A stretch of 64,000 nt of DNA, taken from assembly GCA_022376465.1 (NCBI GenBank), contig JACDTU010000012.1:1240001-1304000 (forward strand), given 5' to 3'. The notes beneath the pieces were generated by a model. The model was not told where the DNA came from. It saw nothing but the letters and a program-made list of their open reading frames with translations, and did no database searches. This DNA is from Cubamyces lactineus. Its lineage: Eukaryota > Basidiomycota > Agaricomycetes > Polyporales > Polyporaceae. A program made the translations under genes and the position numbers. Positions 35,143 to 47,163 of this stretch are shown one piece after another; the stretch's first letter is position 1, and the number at the start of each line of letters is the position of its first letter.

Positions 35143-36110
35143 TTATGCTTTCATTTTAAGAGTGATCACGCACTGCAGCTTGGGCTCCCAGCGGCCTCCA
35201 CGCTCCTGGAAGAACCGAGGCACGTGTACCTCTCCGCGTTCCTCCAAGTGCCGACGCTGCTCCCACTGCGTCTCTTCAATTGCAGTTTTGGCCTCCGTCG
35301 TAGCGACTATGTCTTTCGCGATGATCGCCTTCGTCAAGCGGGGCCATAGTCTGTACCAGAATCATTAGGAGGATGCAAGCACATTAGTCGGAGAGAACGG
35401 ACCTGCGGGACTCGTTCGTCTCTTGCCCTTCCGAAGACGCGGCCTACTTCGAGGCAATGTTCATTCATGTTCTGTCCGTCTTTCGTCGCGTCCAACAGTA
35501 CACATATCTCATCCTAAGACGACATCTCCATATGAGTACACTCTCAAAGATTTCGCAGATGGGACTTACCTTGGAGTTGTTGTATTCTATGAATGCGCTC
35601 CATTTGCCTGAAAGTTTGCCTGTCTCAGTGTACAAGTTGCCGCGGCATATCCGGCCTCGGATCGCGTTATAATTTCCGAGGAGTAGCCCTACATGCACGA
35701 CGTCGTATCATTCCTCCAGGAAGGTAGCAGGAAAGGATTGAGACCCGCAGACCTTTGTCTTGAACTGGATATCGGCGTGGTGACCGGTCTGCTCGTTCTT
35801 GACCATACACTAGTCTTCGAGCTCGAGGAACATATTACACCAGAGTATACCTCGTGCATACATGTTGGGCATCGGGTTTATGTACTCTACAACATGCCGC
35901 GTCAGGCGCACCGTGGCATGTGAGAAAGCGGAGCATGCACGTACCCATGTCTTCGAGGCGACCGAGGAGGTACACGCGGTGGTCGCCCTCTATGGTCGTG
36001 GATACACTGTTTTCAAGAAATTTGAACTACTCTCCGGCGTCGCACACCTTGTTCGTAGGCGATACATTATAGAACGTCGAAACGGGAGGATGATGTTACC
36101 CTCAGACGTT
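35143..36110 (-). pseudogene. Decayed oxysterol-binding protein (Kes1/OSBP type) gene
   Basis: Reading the minus strand from about 36.1 kb, fragments of an OSBP-related lipid-transfer domain appear in the correct order but in shifting frames: HHPPVSTFYNVSPTNKVC (the OSBP signature), KFLENSVSTTIEG, NMYARGILW, ADIQFKTK, GNYNAIRGRI, SGKWSAF, and finally ATEAKTAIEETQ with the C-terminal RWEPKLQ. Stops interrupt it at 36027-36029 and 35810-35812, and a frameshift lies between the IEG and NMYARG pieces. The N-terminal part of the sterol/PI4P-binding domain is missing. The family exchanges sterol and PI4P between membranes; this copy should be inactive. Not an intact gene with unusual introns, since the stops fall inside conserved segments. 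Confidence 0.8.
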
Positions 36111-36920
36111 AGTGGAATCTGGATGAGTTGCTGTTGAGCGCTTGACGCGCAGGACTAAGTACAAGTAGTGGTTAAGGTTGAGGTCAAGTCTGCCGTGGCG
36201 CCGGGTGATGGCACCTTAGCGGAGTCCGAAAGGCAGAGCAACGTTAACCTCTATTGCTGCATCCCAGACTTTGTCCTGCAACCACGTTCACGACCATTCG
36301 CGATGCGTGTCGTTAGCATCATAGCCGAAGAGCACTTATATCGTACCCGGGCAACGTAGAGTGAACACATTACTCTGGCTCTAGCTGGAACCATGCACGG
36401 ATCTGAAGCTCTCCTGGACCTGAACACCCCGGGCCATGGCATGGTACCGCCCGTGTCCGTCGCGGTACATATATCCATGAGTGTGCAAATGGTCTTGTAG
36501 TCGCATATCAGTCCATTGACATTTCACACTCTGAATTCAGGTGCGTGGGCTCGTCCGACTTGCATCGCGTTCTTGAAGCTCTAACTAACCCTACTGTTGG
36601 GACCGGAAGTGCGTTTGCGACGCGGCTATAGGCTCCGAGTATCTACGCCGTTGTGAACCTGGGGCAGGGGACCGCGTGGAATCGATGGTGTCAGTCTAGA
36701 GTCGCGTCTGTACGCTGCCGCATCCACCGACAGACACCCTGCATGCAGACACGCGATGCTGTGATCAGAGCATGACATCCCGTTGATCTCTAGGCCTGAG
36801 TCTTGCGGCGGGATTACGGCACCTCCACAGCCCTTGGTTGCATGTGCCTCGTCGACCAGCCCTTAAATCGTGAATGCCTACCCTAGCAGGACGTACAGTG
36901 TTACAGCCCCATCCCCTACG
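36111..36920. other. Intergenic region before the EF-hand gene
   Basis: About 800 nt with no recognised gene; likely the promoter region of the EF-hand gene. An in-frame ATG at 36870 could extend that protein by 17 residues. Confidence 0.35.
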
Positions 36921-39900
36921 ATGTCGCTGCGGGGGTTTTTGGCGCGCTTACGACGGTCCCGCGACAAGAACAGCAGCGTCTCCGCGGAGACGCCTACAGT
37001 GCCAGACTCCGGGGTGTCGATCGCGCACGAGAACGCTATGGACGGTGCACTAGCAGAGCTGAAGCCCCTCCAAACTCATCTCGATGCAGGGCCTTCTGCG
37101 GCGAGAAGCGACAAATTCATTGACACGATCGGTTCGTCCTCGTGTGTCGCGCCACGGAAGTCGCAGTGCTCACCATAGTGGTTTACACAGGCGACAAGGT
37201 GGATGCGATCACCAATAGTGCCAAACAGGCTATGACCGTCATCGACAATGTAGTTCCGGTCATGAATGCCTTTGAGCAGACGGACCTGGCACAGAAGATC
37301 GAGCGCGCAATCACTCACTTTGCTGACGACATCCCTTGGCTCATGAAAGGGCTTGATGAACTTGCAAGGATCCATCCTGCTGTGACGGGCGAGTCTTGAT
37401 AGATGATTTGCAATTCCCACCTCATAGCTGACACCAATAATCAGTCGCTGTGCTTGCGTTCAAGGCCGTGTACGCACTGGAGACCACCCGGCGGGAGAAT
37501 GACCGCCGCGTTATGACCCTCTACGTCGAAATGAAAGATATGATGATAGTCATGATACAGTTCGTAACCCATCGAGATTCATCATGCCATATTGTCTTGA
37601 ACTCATTCTCGACCCTCATTGTCAAGACTGAAAGGAGTCGAAAATCGGACTCACGTCGGCCTGGATGGACGCGTCCTCAAGGACCGCCTGGAGGAGCTCG
37701 CTGAGAAGACTGCGCAGGACATCAAAGACTGCGCCAACGTCTGCGATACGTTTCTGAAGAAGCGGCTCATCGTCAAGGTGCTCAAGGGGCCAGTATGGGC
37801 CGATAAACTAGCTGGATTCGTGAAGACGTTCACCGATCGCAAGGCCGACTTCCAGTTTGCACTCGTTATGCACAGCGCTAACACGGTCACTGACGTGAAG
37901 CGTCAAAACCAAGAGATAGACGCTAAGTATGCTTGTCCGCGTCGCGTTTTCGCATGACGGGAGTTGACTGTTTGCGTACAGGATAGACGTTGTGATTGCA
38001 TTGTTCGATCGCTTCCTCACCTCAGAGGAACGTTGTCTGGCAGAAGAAGTCGAGAACAAGGGTGGTACGATCCGCGTTCGCCACAACGATGAGCACCTGA
38101 AGTCCCTCTTGGCCCTGGACATCGAGATGCATCGCGATGCCAAAAAGAAGGGCGGGCCGTCTGATGGGACAGTCGTCAGAGCATCTGACGTGACACAGGA
38201 AACGACAGTTCTGCTAGACGATCTGAAGTGGGAGCTGCGCGAAGACATCAACGTCGCGCTGAATCGCAACCTAGAGACGTTCCTTGGAAAATTTGAGCTG
38301 CATGTCAGCGCGCTGCAAGTTGCCCTGGAAAGTTACATACGCGAAGAGAATGATCGGATTATTGGTGCGGTGAAGGACGTCATAACCCAAGGTCCACACA
38401 TGAAAATTCGAGACCCCGTATGTCTCTCCTGTGTGCTTGGCATATCCATGTTCACTCACGTTTGACACTCAAGGAGCTCCGCAAGATATGGCAAGACATG
38501 GTTGGTCTCCACGATCGCTGGAGTCCACGTAACGTCTATGCTAACAATTAACTCATTTGCAGAACTGGCGCGGAAACGTCAAAGCCCGTCTGCTGGTCAT
38601 GACCTTGCGCGACCACTACCGTGACGTGATCGAAGACGCGCGACATAGTTCCGAAAGGGATAAGATCATCAATGACGAGTGGACTCTCGAGTATCTCGGC
38701 CCAACGTGGTTTCAACCGATATTCGAAGCATTCGACGACGACGCCTCCGGCTACGTTACAATCGCCGAGATGAACAAGTTCATGGGCTTGCGACCGCTTC
38801 AGCTGAAGTGGAGGTACGCTCATCAGCGACTGCGACACGAAGATACTGGTACTCACGAACCTCCTTAGTCTACCGCGATGGCTAGCCTACTGGGCAATCG
38901 GCGAGTGAACTAACCTCGCATTTTATACCGTTCCGCCATCCTTACCATTTTGTACTAGGTTGGGGCGTCGGCGCCGCGATGTATACCACCAGGATCAAGG
39001 AGGTCATGGGGAAAATTCGGCTCACTTTACCTCATGTTCTTCCTCTGAACCGCAGTGCAGTAGACGAGTATCTCAGGAATACATGGACGCAGACACTCAA
39101 ACTGATCCTCGGTATTCGTTCGGAAACCTCCTGGATCTTGGAGGGCCGATTTCAAGACTACCTCGAGCTTGAGGAACAGAGGATCCGCTCGCATTTAGAG
39201 CTTATCCGATACCATATCGACGCTCCGGAGACAATCTCTCTTGTGCTCGGGCCTGGTAGACTGGAGAAGGTATTCGAAGTCTCGTCGTCCAAACGTCCTG
39301 CAATGCTTACACGGTATCTAGTCGATTCTGCCGTTGTTGCTTTTGCTTCTGCAACACGACTATCGCAAAATCCAGGCAGCTCGCCAGATTGTTCTAGCAG
39401 AATCAGAGCTGAGAGCCTCGCGGGAAACAATGGATCGGGTATTCACAGCGATCAAGGACAGGTATAGCGATCTGACAAGTGAGAGCATTGTTCTACATAT
39501 GCGTGCTCTATGGTTGAAGCTAATGATACTCACAGATCTCTTTCGCGATCAAAAGCTTGAGCTCGACACGGCGTTTGAGAAGTACGCATGTGGACTGGTG
39601 AGTTCCTCCATGCAATGTGAGGTATTGCTGAGGTCGATGCTGATGCTGACGCCCGAATGAACGCGCAGTTCTACTATAGACACTTCGAAGATCGGTTTTG
39701 GAGCGTCGATCAGCTCAAGAGTGGACGATTCATGCTGAACGCGTTCTACGACGAAGAGGACACGGACGTGGTGGGGTTCGAAGAGGAGACAAATACCTCT
39801 CCTGGCTTTGATGTGTATGCTGCTACGGACGAAGAAAATGCCGGCGATGAGGCGCTTCAGGAATCAACACCTGTTCAAGCCATGTGAGCCGCCATCCTGA

Positions 39901-41957
39901 AGTCTTTGCCCTTCGCCTGCTGTGACTGACGTGTTCTTAGCCTCGGACTATGGAACGGCTTCATATACAGCGATCATTTATATCCAGCACGACCAATGCT
40001 ATCACTACGGTTTTGCCAGTCTTCTGCCGAGGACAGGGGGATCATGGCGTCCGGCGTTGACTATAGCGGCGACACGTACCACGCGTCCGGTGTCTGCGGA
40101 GTCGACGAGAACTGTTACACCGTTGTTGAGTGGTCAATTAAGTACAGCGGGGACCTCATCATTCACTACACAGGACGTTTGAGCGACGACCGGACCATAG
40201 AGGGCCGGCGAGGCCAGTCGAAGTCGTCGTCCGACGATGAAGAGTTCATCCTCAAGAAGATACCGGCGGAGTACATGTGCTTACGGCCGAGCCCTGCTAT
40301 ACTTCGCACGGGTACTAGGTTCCAAATACTGTGGCGCTACGCGATAGCTTGTGCTCTCCACGACATTCGGAGGCGAACTTGGTCGTGGATGTACTTTGCC
40401 CAACGGCGCGACATTCGCAAGCGCTTCATCGCGCTCAAGTCTCGCCCGTTCGGGCGGCCGGTCCTGAACCTCGAGGAGGAGCTATGCCGACTTGAGCACG
40501 AGTGTACCGCACAGGACGCTCGCTTCTACTATGCCCTCGCGCAGCGTCTTGACCGGATCATACCTTATCATAGGTCCGTCCACACCCTCTCTCATTCTCC
40601 CAATCTGTCCGTAAAAAACTCACGGGCACTTCCAGTACGCGACAGTGCAGTGCACCCAGCTGTCGCGGTTCGATCGGTGGTGGATGCACTATTTGCCTAG
40701 ATTGCGTCCTCGATCCTGACCGATTCTACGCCAATCTCAACTTCTGCGATGACCCCACATGTTACAATGAACCCATCCATTACGGGTACACTATCAACAT
40801 CCACCATGACTCCAGCCACGCTCTCCTTAAGATCCGAACCGTCCTCCACGCCCCGGACATACCTGCGCAATGGAATAGAGTGGATAACGCTCTTAGGTTC
40901 ATCCGTTGGATGTCGGGCAATACCCCGCCAGACCCACCGATGACGGAGACCACCGGTGATGGGCTCGCGGCCGACCGCAACGCTGAAGGCTCCGTATATG
41001 ACGGCAACGGCGTTGGGGAACCTGTCGACATTGACGGACTGGACGAGTCAGACGCCAAAAGCCTGGATGATTGTGCCCCTTCCCCTGCGTCATCTTCTAT
41101 ATCTGCACCTTTCAACGACACGCCACCGATCCCTCACGTTGAAGCATTGGAAGCGGGCGATTGTGCTGCCCATAATACCACGGATGATGATTCAGCAGTC
41201 ATTCATGCGGAGTCTAGACGCTTCCGTCCTAATGATACCAGGAAGAGCGACGACATGGATGCTACTTATGAAGGTCCGGTGTGCAGATGCAGGGTATGCA
41301 GAGAGCCCGTATATATGGGCCTGTGTTGGTTCTGCCTCTCATGCTGGGGTATGCGGTTCAATGACTTTCAGCCGCGTCTATTCCATGCTGACTAACCCGC
41401 CCGCAGACTACGTATGCAACGATTGCGACGCCAACCTTCTCATTGGCTGTCATACGTGTGGACGCCCGTTTCCACAGCCCGAGTGGTATTGGGGTTCTCA
41501 TCCAAGTGAGATATCTAGCATACAAGAACACTCCTTAAGGCTTGCTAATACTGCACTCGACAATATAGGCGATTTTATTTGTCCACGATGTTCTGGGAGC
41601 GGAATCAAGGAACACCCTGGCCAGGACGTCGTCCCGCATCGATCTCATGTGGCCACGCATCAGCTTATCCAGTGCAAACATGAGGTGGTGCGACCGACGA
41701 ATGGCAACACCGAGCAACCGAAGCTCTCAGTGGAAGATCGCCTTGCGAACCTCGAAGAACGCATGTCCGGTGTCGACACGAAGCTCGAACAGCTGCAAGA
41801 GCATCTATTACGCTTGGAGCAGGCCCATGAGGTCTTGCCACAGACGATAGTGGCGGCGTTGAACCAGACTCTGCTGAATGCTCTTGAGAACAGCAGAGTA
41901 ACTGATGGGCACGTAGATGGAGAGTTGATGCCTGTATTCCCGGTTTCCGATCATTGA
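36921..41957 (+). CDS. EF-hand, zinc-finger and coiled-coil protein (basidiomycete family)
   Basis: Large multi-exon gene of a family common in Agaricomycetes but functionally uncharacterised. N-terminal helical region: VDAITNSAKQAMTVIDNVVP, IPWLMKGLDELARIHP and LAFKAVYALETTRREND. A canonical EF-hand loop (DDDASGYVTIAE, near 38.74 kb) sits in FEAFDDDASGYVTIAEMNKF, so calcium binding is likely. A long middle part has conserved Trp/Arg-rich segments (RRRTWSWMYFAQRRDIRKRF). Near 40.65 kb a zinc-binding segment reads CSAPSC...GGGCTICLDC, and near 41.3-41.6 kb more Cys pairs follow (CRVCREPVYMGLCWFC; CNDCDANLLIGCHTCG; CPRC), resembling ZZ-type fingers. The C-terminus is a coiled coil (LSVEDRLANLEERMSGVD). 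Start chosen at MSLRGFL. It ends 156 nt from the convergent PARP gene. Confidence 0.8.
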
Positions 41958-42113
41958 GCTATCACGAATGTAGGCAAGCACTCTAGTAGAATTGGGCTAT
42001 AATACTGTAAGATGGAAAACTTCGACAGCGACGGACAGCAAGGGCAGACGAGGTATACAACAGACTAGCACTGACAACAACAGTACAAGATCCACAGCGA
42101 CATCTGTACGTGC

Positions 42114-45100
42114 TCAAGCCATCTTGACCATCAACAAGTAGCGCAGCCGGATCTGCGACACGTCGTACACGATATACTGCAATGCACAACACCGTCAACT
42201 CCCGCTGCTTTACCTTCACAATAAGCCATCTCAGAACACGCACCTCGTTGTATTGCAAGTACATCTGCTTGTCGGTCACGTTTACCGCGGGGCCCTTGGG
42301 CATGTAGCAGCCCCGCAGCTCGGGGTTGTTCAGCGCCGCGCCTGCGTCCTGCCAGTCCCCAGGCTGCGACTGGCCAAGACCCTTTGTCGACCGCGCGCCG
42401 GCATTCTTGCAGTCTTGGTCCGCGTTGTAGTTCGCTTGGTACTGTTCGAAGAACGGCTTTGCGGCGACTTCGCAGAGGAGTAGCAGGCCGGTGTTGTCGC
42501 TCAGGCTGGTGAGGAGGTCAGCAGGGCTTTGTAGCGGGACAAATGGGAGGTAGGTGACTCACTAGGCATGGCAGTAGTTGGCAGACTGACGTACACGAGT
42601 CAGCGAATGGAGGCGATTGAAGATACATAGACAATACCTTAGACATCATCTGTGTGAAGGATTAAGTCAATATAGGGGACAATAGCGGATGTCCAGAGAT
42701 CGGACACTCACATCCGCGAAATAGACACCCTTGCCGAACATATAGCCTAGCCGATTCCTTCAGCGCATGCTGCCATAGGCTTTCGACGAAGTAACTCACC
42801 GGTGACGGGCGCTGGAAGCAGATATTGTTTTAGTGAACTGCGTGGGTTGTTACTCATAGTGCAAGCGTACCTTCTGGGGGAGCAATGCGGAGACCTTGCT
42901 TCAAGATACCTAGAAGATTATGAGGAGAGACTCCAAGCGTGAAGACAAAATGTGATTCACCAGCGAAGTTGGTCGTACGCGACCCGTGCCACAAGAGCAG
43001 ACGGTCGCCGTCTGGGATGCTTCCATAGCCTGCTTTCATCCAAGCCTCCGTCTCGTGCTCCCTGCACACAGCAACCCAAGCCGTCAGCATACTCGCTCTC
43101 CCTAGCATCTGCATAAGATCTCGATAGCACATACCTCTCCACACGGAACGCCTGCAAAACCTCGACGCCGTAGTGACGATGCGTCGCGCCGTGCGTGTCG
43201 CGCGTGTACGTCTCGAGCGCAGAGAACTCGGAGCTCGTCCGCGCCACAGGCTCCATCTTGGACAGCTGCAGCGAGCGGAAGTGCGCGTCGAGCGGGTTGA
43301 CGGGGCGTCCGTCTGCGTCTTTGGGAATTGCGGACGCGATGAGCTTCGAGGCGACTTCCTACCGGGCGCAATGGGTGGATGGACGTAAACGCGTGGGGGC
43401 GGGGTATGGAGGGGAGAGGGCGTACCATGTCACCGAGCGCATCGACGAGTTCGAGTTCCTAGCATCAAACAGTTGTAAATCCTGTGTGTTTGGGTACCAT
43501 GGATGTAAATGTACCTTCTTCAGCCTATCAATGTTGTCGATAACGATTGGCCTGCCTCTTCCAAATACATGGGGAATGATCCTGCAAGGTCGAGCATCAG
43601 CCACTGCGTACCATCTAGGCAGACAAGTTTACGTACGAGTAGTATCGTCCGGTAAGTTCCTCCACGGCCGGTCGGAACCCTCCGAGTGAGAGCGCAGTAG
43701 CCCCGGCGGGTTGAGCGATGACTTCGGAAAGTGTCTGCGATACTTCTGTTAGTGCTACGTACCCAGGCTGCCGCGACGAAGCACAACACGCACTTTCAGA
43801 GCAGCGAATCCGTTCAGGATGGTCGATTTCGCCAATTTGCCTATTGGAGACGTGCATAGTTTAGTGAAATTGATCGGACTAGTGTGCGGAAGGTGGACGT
43901 ACCGAGGGGAAGTTTGTTGGCATCGTAGTTCATGGATGACAAATGGGCATCAAGCAATCTATAACGGAATCAGTACAACGGAGCCATATTCCATTGGGTT
44001 GGAGTCTCAGGCTTACGAAGAGTTGAATATCAGCCTGCATAGAATCTGTTTCACGACTTAGCCTTGTGCGCCGTTATGTCGAGAATAGGAGCCTCACTTG
44101 AATCTCAGGCGGCAGCGTTGAGTCTGGGATCTTCTCTTCCTCCGCGTCCTTGGATGATACGCCGCTCTTGCTTTCTTTTTCCTTCTCCTCTTCATCGTCG
44201 TCATAGGAGCGCTCTGCATACCGGAAACTATGCGTGAGCCGCAACAGATCCCATAGGGTCACTCTACCAACTTACCCAGCCAAACGTATTTTCCTGTTCA
44301 ATACAGTCAGCACTCGGTCGAGTATACGTAGAGGCCATGAATGCACTCACCCTTCTTCGGCACCATGCCGACTCGCTGCTCCCAGTCGACACCAGCCTTA
44401 GCCTTGAACTGCTTCTTGAACTGGTTCACCGCCATCGCTGGCGGCCACGGGCCCTACAATCACGCGCATGAGGATCAGCGACCGCTCACCACCCATGCTA
44501 TCCCGCACTAGCCAACTCAGAGGCTCAGACATACCTTTTGCTGAGACTGACCGTTCTCCCCAACGCGGCCCCAGCGCGTGTACAAGACACAGCTGCCATC
44601 CTTCCCAATCGGATGCAGGAGCTGCAGAACGTAGAACCTGCATGTAGTACACCATAGTCAGTGATACGAGGTATATGGGACATGCAGGCAGCAGGCGGAC
44701 GAGACGTACTTGTTGGCGTTCTTGCCGACGTCCGTCTGGTTGAGCATCGCGTCCCACACGCCTTCCGTGGTAACGAGCACCTCGTGGGTGTCTGCGCGGG
44801 GATGTTGTAAACGTCCATATCGCAATCTAGCCGGCGAGAGATATACTGACCGACAAGGCCAGACATGGGGTCGACCGGAGCGGCACCTCGCTTCACCACC
44901 GTGATCTGGCATGAATCGCAGCCCATTCAACACCAACTCCTTTCGGGATGGAACTGCATTAAAAAAACCTGGCGTACCATCTTCTGCGGCAAATTCGCCG
45001 CATCCTTGGTCTTCTTGCTCGCCGGTTTCTTTCCTTTGCCCACCGCGCTGTCCGGAGCAGCAGCAGAGCCTGCGTCCTTGTCCTTCCCGTTCGTGGTGGA

Positions 45101-45454
45101 ATCTGTGGTGTCCTTCTTCGCCCGCTTGCTCTTGGGCTTCTTGTCCTCCTTATCCTCTTCCTCTTCCTCGTCCTCCTCTCCATCATCTCCCTCCTCCTCC
45201 TCGTCCGACTCCTCGCGCGCCCGCTTGCCCTTACCCTTCCCCGCAGCGGCAGCGGTCTTAGCCTTAGCCTTAGCAGGAGGCTTGCCCGTAGCTAGTGTCC
45301 TAGACGAAAGGGGCGCGGCACTGGCTGCGGCGACAGTAGCCACAGCAACGGCCTTTGCGGAGGGCGCGCGGGTGCGCGTGCTCGCGCGCGTCGCGGCGGG
45401 CTTCGCAGCGTCAGTACTGTCCGCGGCGGTGGCGGCCTTCTTCCTTGGAGGCAT
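42114..45454 (-). CDS. Poly(ADP-ribose) polymerase (WGR + regulatory + catalytic domains)
   Basis: Nuclear ADP-ribosyltransferase of the DNA-damage-responsive PARP group. It starts MPPRKKAATAA at 45454. A long Lys/Ala/Glu-rich, nuclear-localisation-like N-terminus replaces the zinc fingers and BRCT domain of PARP1. Then a WGR domain (FYVLQLLH ... YTRWGRVGENGQ), the helical regulatory domain (LPLGKLAKSTILNGFAAL), and the catalytic domain: LLLWHGSRTTNFAGIL, GKGVYFADMMSKSANYC and YLQYNEYIVYDVSQI. The His-Tyr-Glu catalytic residues are all present, so it should build polymers rather than single units. About a dozen small exons. Domain content is closest to PARP2/3 and fungal PrpA-type enzymes. 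A TATA-like TATATA lies about 70 nt upstream (near 45525). Confidence 0.92.
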
Positions 45455-46121
45455 ACTGCTTGCAGTAGGTTCGGTGGTTACGAACGAGCTTGAGAACACG
45501 CAATGCGGCGATGGCCTGGCTTCTATATAGCGGAGAACCAAGTCACAACAGGATGCAGGTTCAGGAGACAACGTAAACACGAGTCGCGGGGAACGCGGGG
45601 GGAGGGTGTAGCTCGAGTGATGCGCAGCGCGTGGAGGTGGACGCTCTTTAAATGAGGGCGCGGTGTGGGAAGTCCCAGTCGCGTCTCGGCTCTCGATCAT
45701 CACGCGTGGGCCCTTGCCCGCCCTGGACCGCCGCCATCAGGCGCGGTGCGGCGGCTTTTGCCATTTTAGGATATAGGGCGGGATCAGATGGCGCGCCGAG
45801 TCATTTGGCGGGGCCGACGCGCGCGGTGAGCTGACGTTATCGCGCCGCGCGGCGGGCGTGCGTGATGTGCGTTGTATCATCTTACGCGTCATCATAATAA
45901 TAGAAAGGTTCTTGGACGCGGCGGGGTAAGGGCGATGTGAGAGTGCGTGTCTGTCTATCTCCGAGTGTCTCGTCCGGGTGGTCATAGAACAAAGTAGAAT
46001 ACAATTGCATCGCGCTCTACCGATTTGAACGTGCAACATACAGAACGAAGCGATGAGATCCGGAGGAACTACGTGGTGTCAAAGTCTGCTTCCATCAACT
46101 ATTTGCCCATGTACGGACAAG
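45455..46121. other. Promoter region of PARP
   Basis: About 670 nt between the PARP start and the 3' end of UMP1. GC-rich, with a CTATATAG near 45524 that may be the PARP TATA element. No gene. Confidence 0.4.
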
Positions 46122-46806
46122 TTACATGCGCAGCTTCTTCTCCATGTCGGCGTGGATATCCAGTGGTTGCCTCATCTCGGATACTGTACAAAATTTGCGG
46201 TCAGGGAATAGTGTAACGAGATATTAGGCAGTACGCACCAGGCATCATGAAGTCTGCGCACTCGAGCGTCTCGTCCCGGCCCATCAAGATGTCAAGGTGC
46301 AGGTTGGATTGGGATTGGGGGAGGACGGGCATATGTGGGTTCTGCAGACGAATGAATCGTTAGTGTCGGACATAGAGCCATGATGCTTGCTCCCGATTGA
46401 CCACCACGGAGTGCCTTGGGGTAGATACCGGGGTCGTAGAAGAATGGGCGTACGTACGTGACTCGCGAGCTTACGCTCCATGAGCAGACGCATGGGCATG
46501 TGAAGGCCAAAGACTTGTCGGTGCATCTGGAGCTTCAGGTTGTCTTGGGTCGCCTCCCACTAATATCCCGTTTTGAAGTGGCGAGAGAAACGCGGTGGGA
46601 TCAGTATGACTGCAGGCCAGAGATTATACAGTACACACGTTCTCTAGACGGTCCTTGATATTGCTGCTCGTCGTAACCTCCGCCGCGAGACTCCGAGGGC
46701 CATACTGGAGCGTATCGTGCAGACCGAAGCTGTTGCTCGTGTCCTGGGTCGTTGCGGGCTTCGTCTCGCGCGCAGGAACAATGCGGAGTGAATCCTGCGA
46801 CATCAT
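46122..46806 (-). CDS. UMP1: Proteasome maturation factor UMP1 (POMP)
   Basis: Small chaperone that assists assembly of the 20S proteasome core from half-proteasomes and is degraded as its first substrate. About four exons. N-terminus MMSQDSLRIVPARETK, then FGLHDTLQYGPRSLA, then WEATQDNLKLQMHRQVFGLH and MPMRLLMERKLASHNPHMP, then SNLHLDILMGRDETLECADFM. The last exon ends in MRQPLDIHADMEKKLRM. The central HMPMRLLMERKL block and the C-terminal LDIHADMEKKL are hallmarks of the family. Donor GTACGT and acceptor sites keep frame. It is divergent from the ABC transporter gene. Confidence 0.92.
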
Positions 46807-47163
46807 CGTGTCAATAGTAGGTCATGCAGCAAAGTAAAACGCCACTACCATTGTTGTGCAGTAGAAGATGTATGGGAAGGTCGATGTAGCTGAGGAGGAT
46901 GTCGGCGGTGAGAGGTTGGGATGAAATAAGCGCCGCAGACGCGTTTGCAGGACGCGTCAGTTACTCCCTGAAAAGGCAACCCGGTATATGGGCGCCTAAT
47001 GAATAAACTCGCGCTGTCCTCCGTCCGCAGAGCGCTGCGAGTGACCACAACTCCACTGACTTACCCCTCGCTGCTAGACCGCTACATGTTCATGAAGGTA
47101 TTCACCTGCTGATCTTTGACCTACCTCTCATCTGCCTTTCGCATCTTACCTGTGAACTTTGCT
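46807..47163. promoter_or_regulatory. Divergent promoter, UMP1 / ABC transporter
   Basis: 357 nt shared by two genes transcribed away from each other. No clear TATA box; specific control sites cannot be named by eye. Confidence 0.4.
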
